Of a stretch of 64,000 bases of DNA, positions 63,541 through 64,000 are shown piece by piece (positions within the stretch are counted from its first letter, which is position 1; each line of letters opens with the position of its first letter). Origin of the DNA: an uncultured Pseudomonadota bacterium. Its GTDB lineage: Bacteria; Myxococcota_A; Bradymonadia; Bradymonadales; GCA-2716585. The stretch is taken from contig CAKZKQ010000352.1 in the NCBI GenBank assembly GCA_937123825.1, forward strand, positions 1 to 64,000, written 5' to 3'. The translations under genes and the position numbers were made by a program. A model generated the notes under the pieces. It saw only the letters and a program-made list of their open reading frames with translations. It was not told the DNA's origin and searched no databases.

Positions 63541-64000
63541 ATGAACGCCACCTCCACGCTCCGCCCTCTCCTTGGTCTCCTGGTCGCAAGCACCGCCGCG
63601 CTTGGTGCCGCAGCGTGCGGAGGCTCCGGCACAGACTCCGATCAGGCCGCACCCAACAACACTGCCGACCAGGCCACAATCACGGGCTACCTGACCATGT
63701 CACAGCGCGCTGGCGCGGGCGGAGATCAGGGCGGCGTCGACGTTCAGGCTTACCAGGTCCAAGCCGACGGCGCGCTGCTGCCGCTGACTGCGGCGGGCAC
63801 CCAGACCGACGACAGCGGCCTCTACACCATGACCATCAACCTGCCCACGGACGGCGCACGGGACTTCATGGTCGAGGCCACAAGGAGCGGCCAGACCGTC
63901 GGCTCGGTGCTCGTGGTGGGGTTGATGCAGTCGGAGCAAGAGCGCCAACTGGAGCCCATCACCATTGAAACCAGCGTTGAGGCCGACATCTACATCGCCG
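63541..64000 (+). CDS. Lipoprotein with carboxypeptidase-regulatory-like domain (cut by window edge)
   Basis: At least 153 residues from ATG 63541, four bases after AGGAGG (63531-63536); open at the right edge. The lipoprotein signal MNATSTLRPLLGLLVASTAALGAAAC puts Cys at 26. After a short linker, residues 45-130 (ITGYLTMSQ, VDVQAYQVQ, TQTDDSGLYTMTINLP, DFMVEAT) show the strand pattern of carboxypeptidase regulatory-like/Ig domains often found in surface proteins. The remaining part and function are outside the window. Confidence 0.8.
   Translation, partial: MNATSTLRPLLGLLVASTAALGAAACGGSGTDSDQAAPNNTADQATITGYLTMSQRAGAGGDQGGVDVQAYQVQADGALLPLTAAGTQTDDSGLYTMTINLPTDGARDFMVEATRSGQTVGSVLVVGLMQSEQERQLEPITIETSVEADIYIA

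Overview
The window reads as chromosome of a GC-rich Gram-negative bacterium with a complex lifestyle. The evidence is several lipobox lipoproteins, an FHA/GAF sigma-54 activator, a Ser/Thr kinase, a three-gene two-component cluster, leucine-rich-repeat and HEAT proteins, and strong third-position GC bias (which produces very long antisense ORFs). I infer Myxococcota or a related former-deltaproteobacterial lineage, possibly Bradymonadales-like; no rRNA, tRNA or marker gene in the window proves it.

Layout. 1-9.1 kb: a membrane glycosyltransferase-like gene running off the left edge and an anchored partner, the sigma-54 activator, about 1.1 kb of intergenic repeats, an unrecognised 726-aa protein with a GtrA membrane protein, an 880-bp repeat island with a long inverted repeat, and an RluA-type pseudouridine synthase. 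9.2-11.9 kb: a small unknown gene, an RtcA-fold protein and a Thg1-like 3'-5' polymerase (RNA-repair theme). 12.1-17.3 kb: a malK-malE-malF-malG carbohydrate importer. 17.4-31.2 kb: a large cNMP-binding/P-loop/patatin protein, an M3 peptidase with a parvulin-type isomerase, exported proteins, a HEAT protein with an Rnl5-type RNA ligase, and a lipid kinase. 31.4-33.0 kb: a BRCT-LRR fusion. 33.4-43.4 kb: a reductive pyrimidine-degradation block: NCS1 permease, PreT/PreA dihydropyrimidine dehydrogenase, dihydropyrimidinase, an omega-aminotransferase and a CoA-acylating semialdehyde dehydrogenase. The beta-ureidopropionase step is not in the window. 43.7-51.4 kb: truncated hemoglobin, Cys-rich lipoprotein, a pseudokinase-kinase fusion and an overlapping three-gene phosphorelay. 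51.4-60.9 kb: two adjacent Clp-type AAA+ paralogues, diverging from a multi-pass membrane protein. 61-64 kb: lipoprotein, bestrophin-like channel, and a lipoprotein cut by the right edge.

Best candidate for something undescribed: the paired Clp ATPases (51385-54903 and 54967-58458). Each carries, after the second AAA+ module, a region resembling the N-terminal helical and PCRF domains of peptide-chain release factor 2, without the GGQ or SPF motifs. Also notable are an RtcA-fold protein that appears to lack the catalytic histidine next to a Thg1-like enzyme, and several structured intergenic repeat families. Members of two of these families sit directly after stop codons in a fixed orientation, and their hairpin stems vary in a compensatory way.
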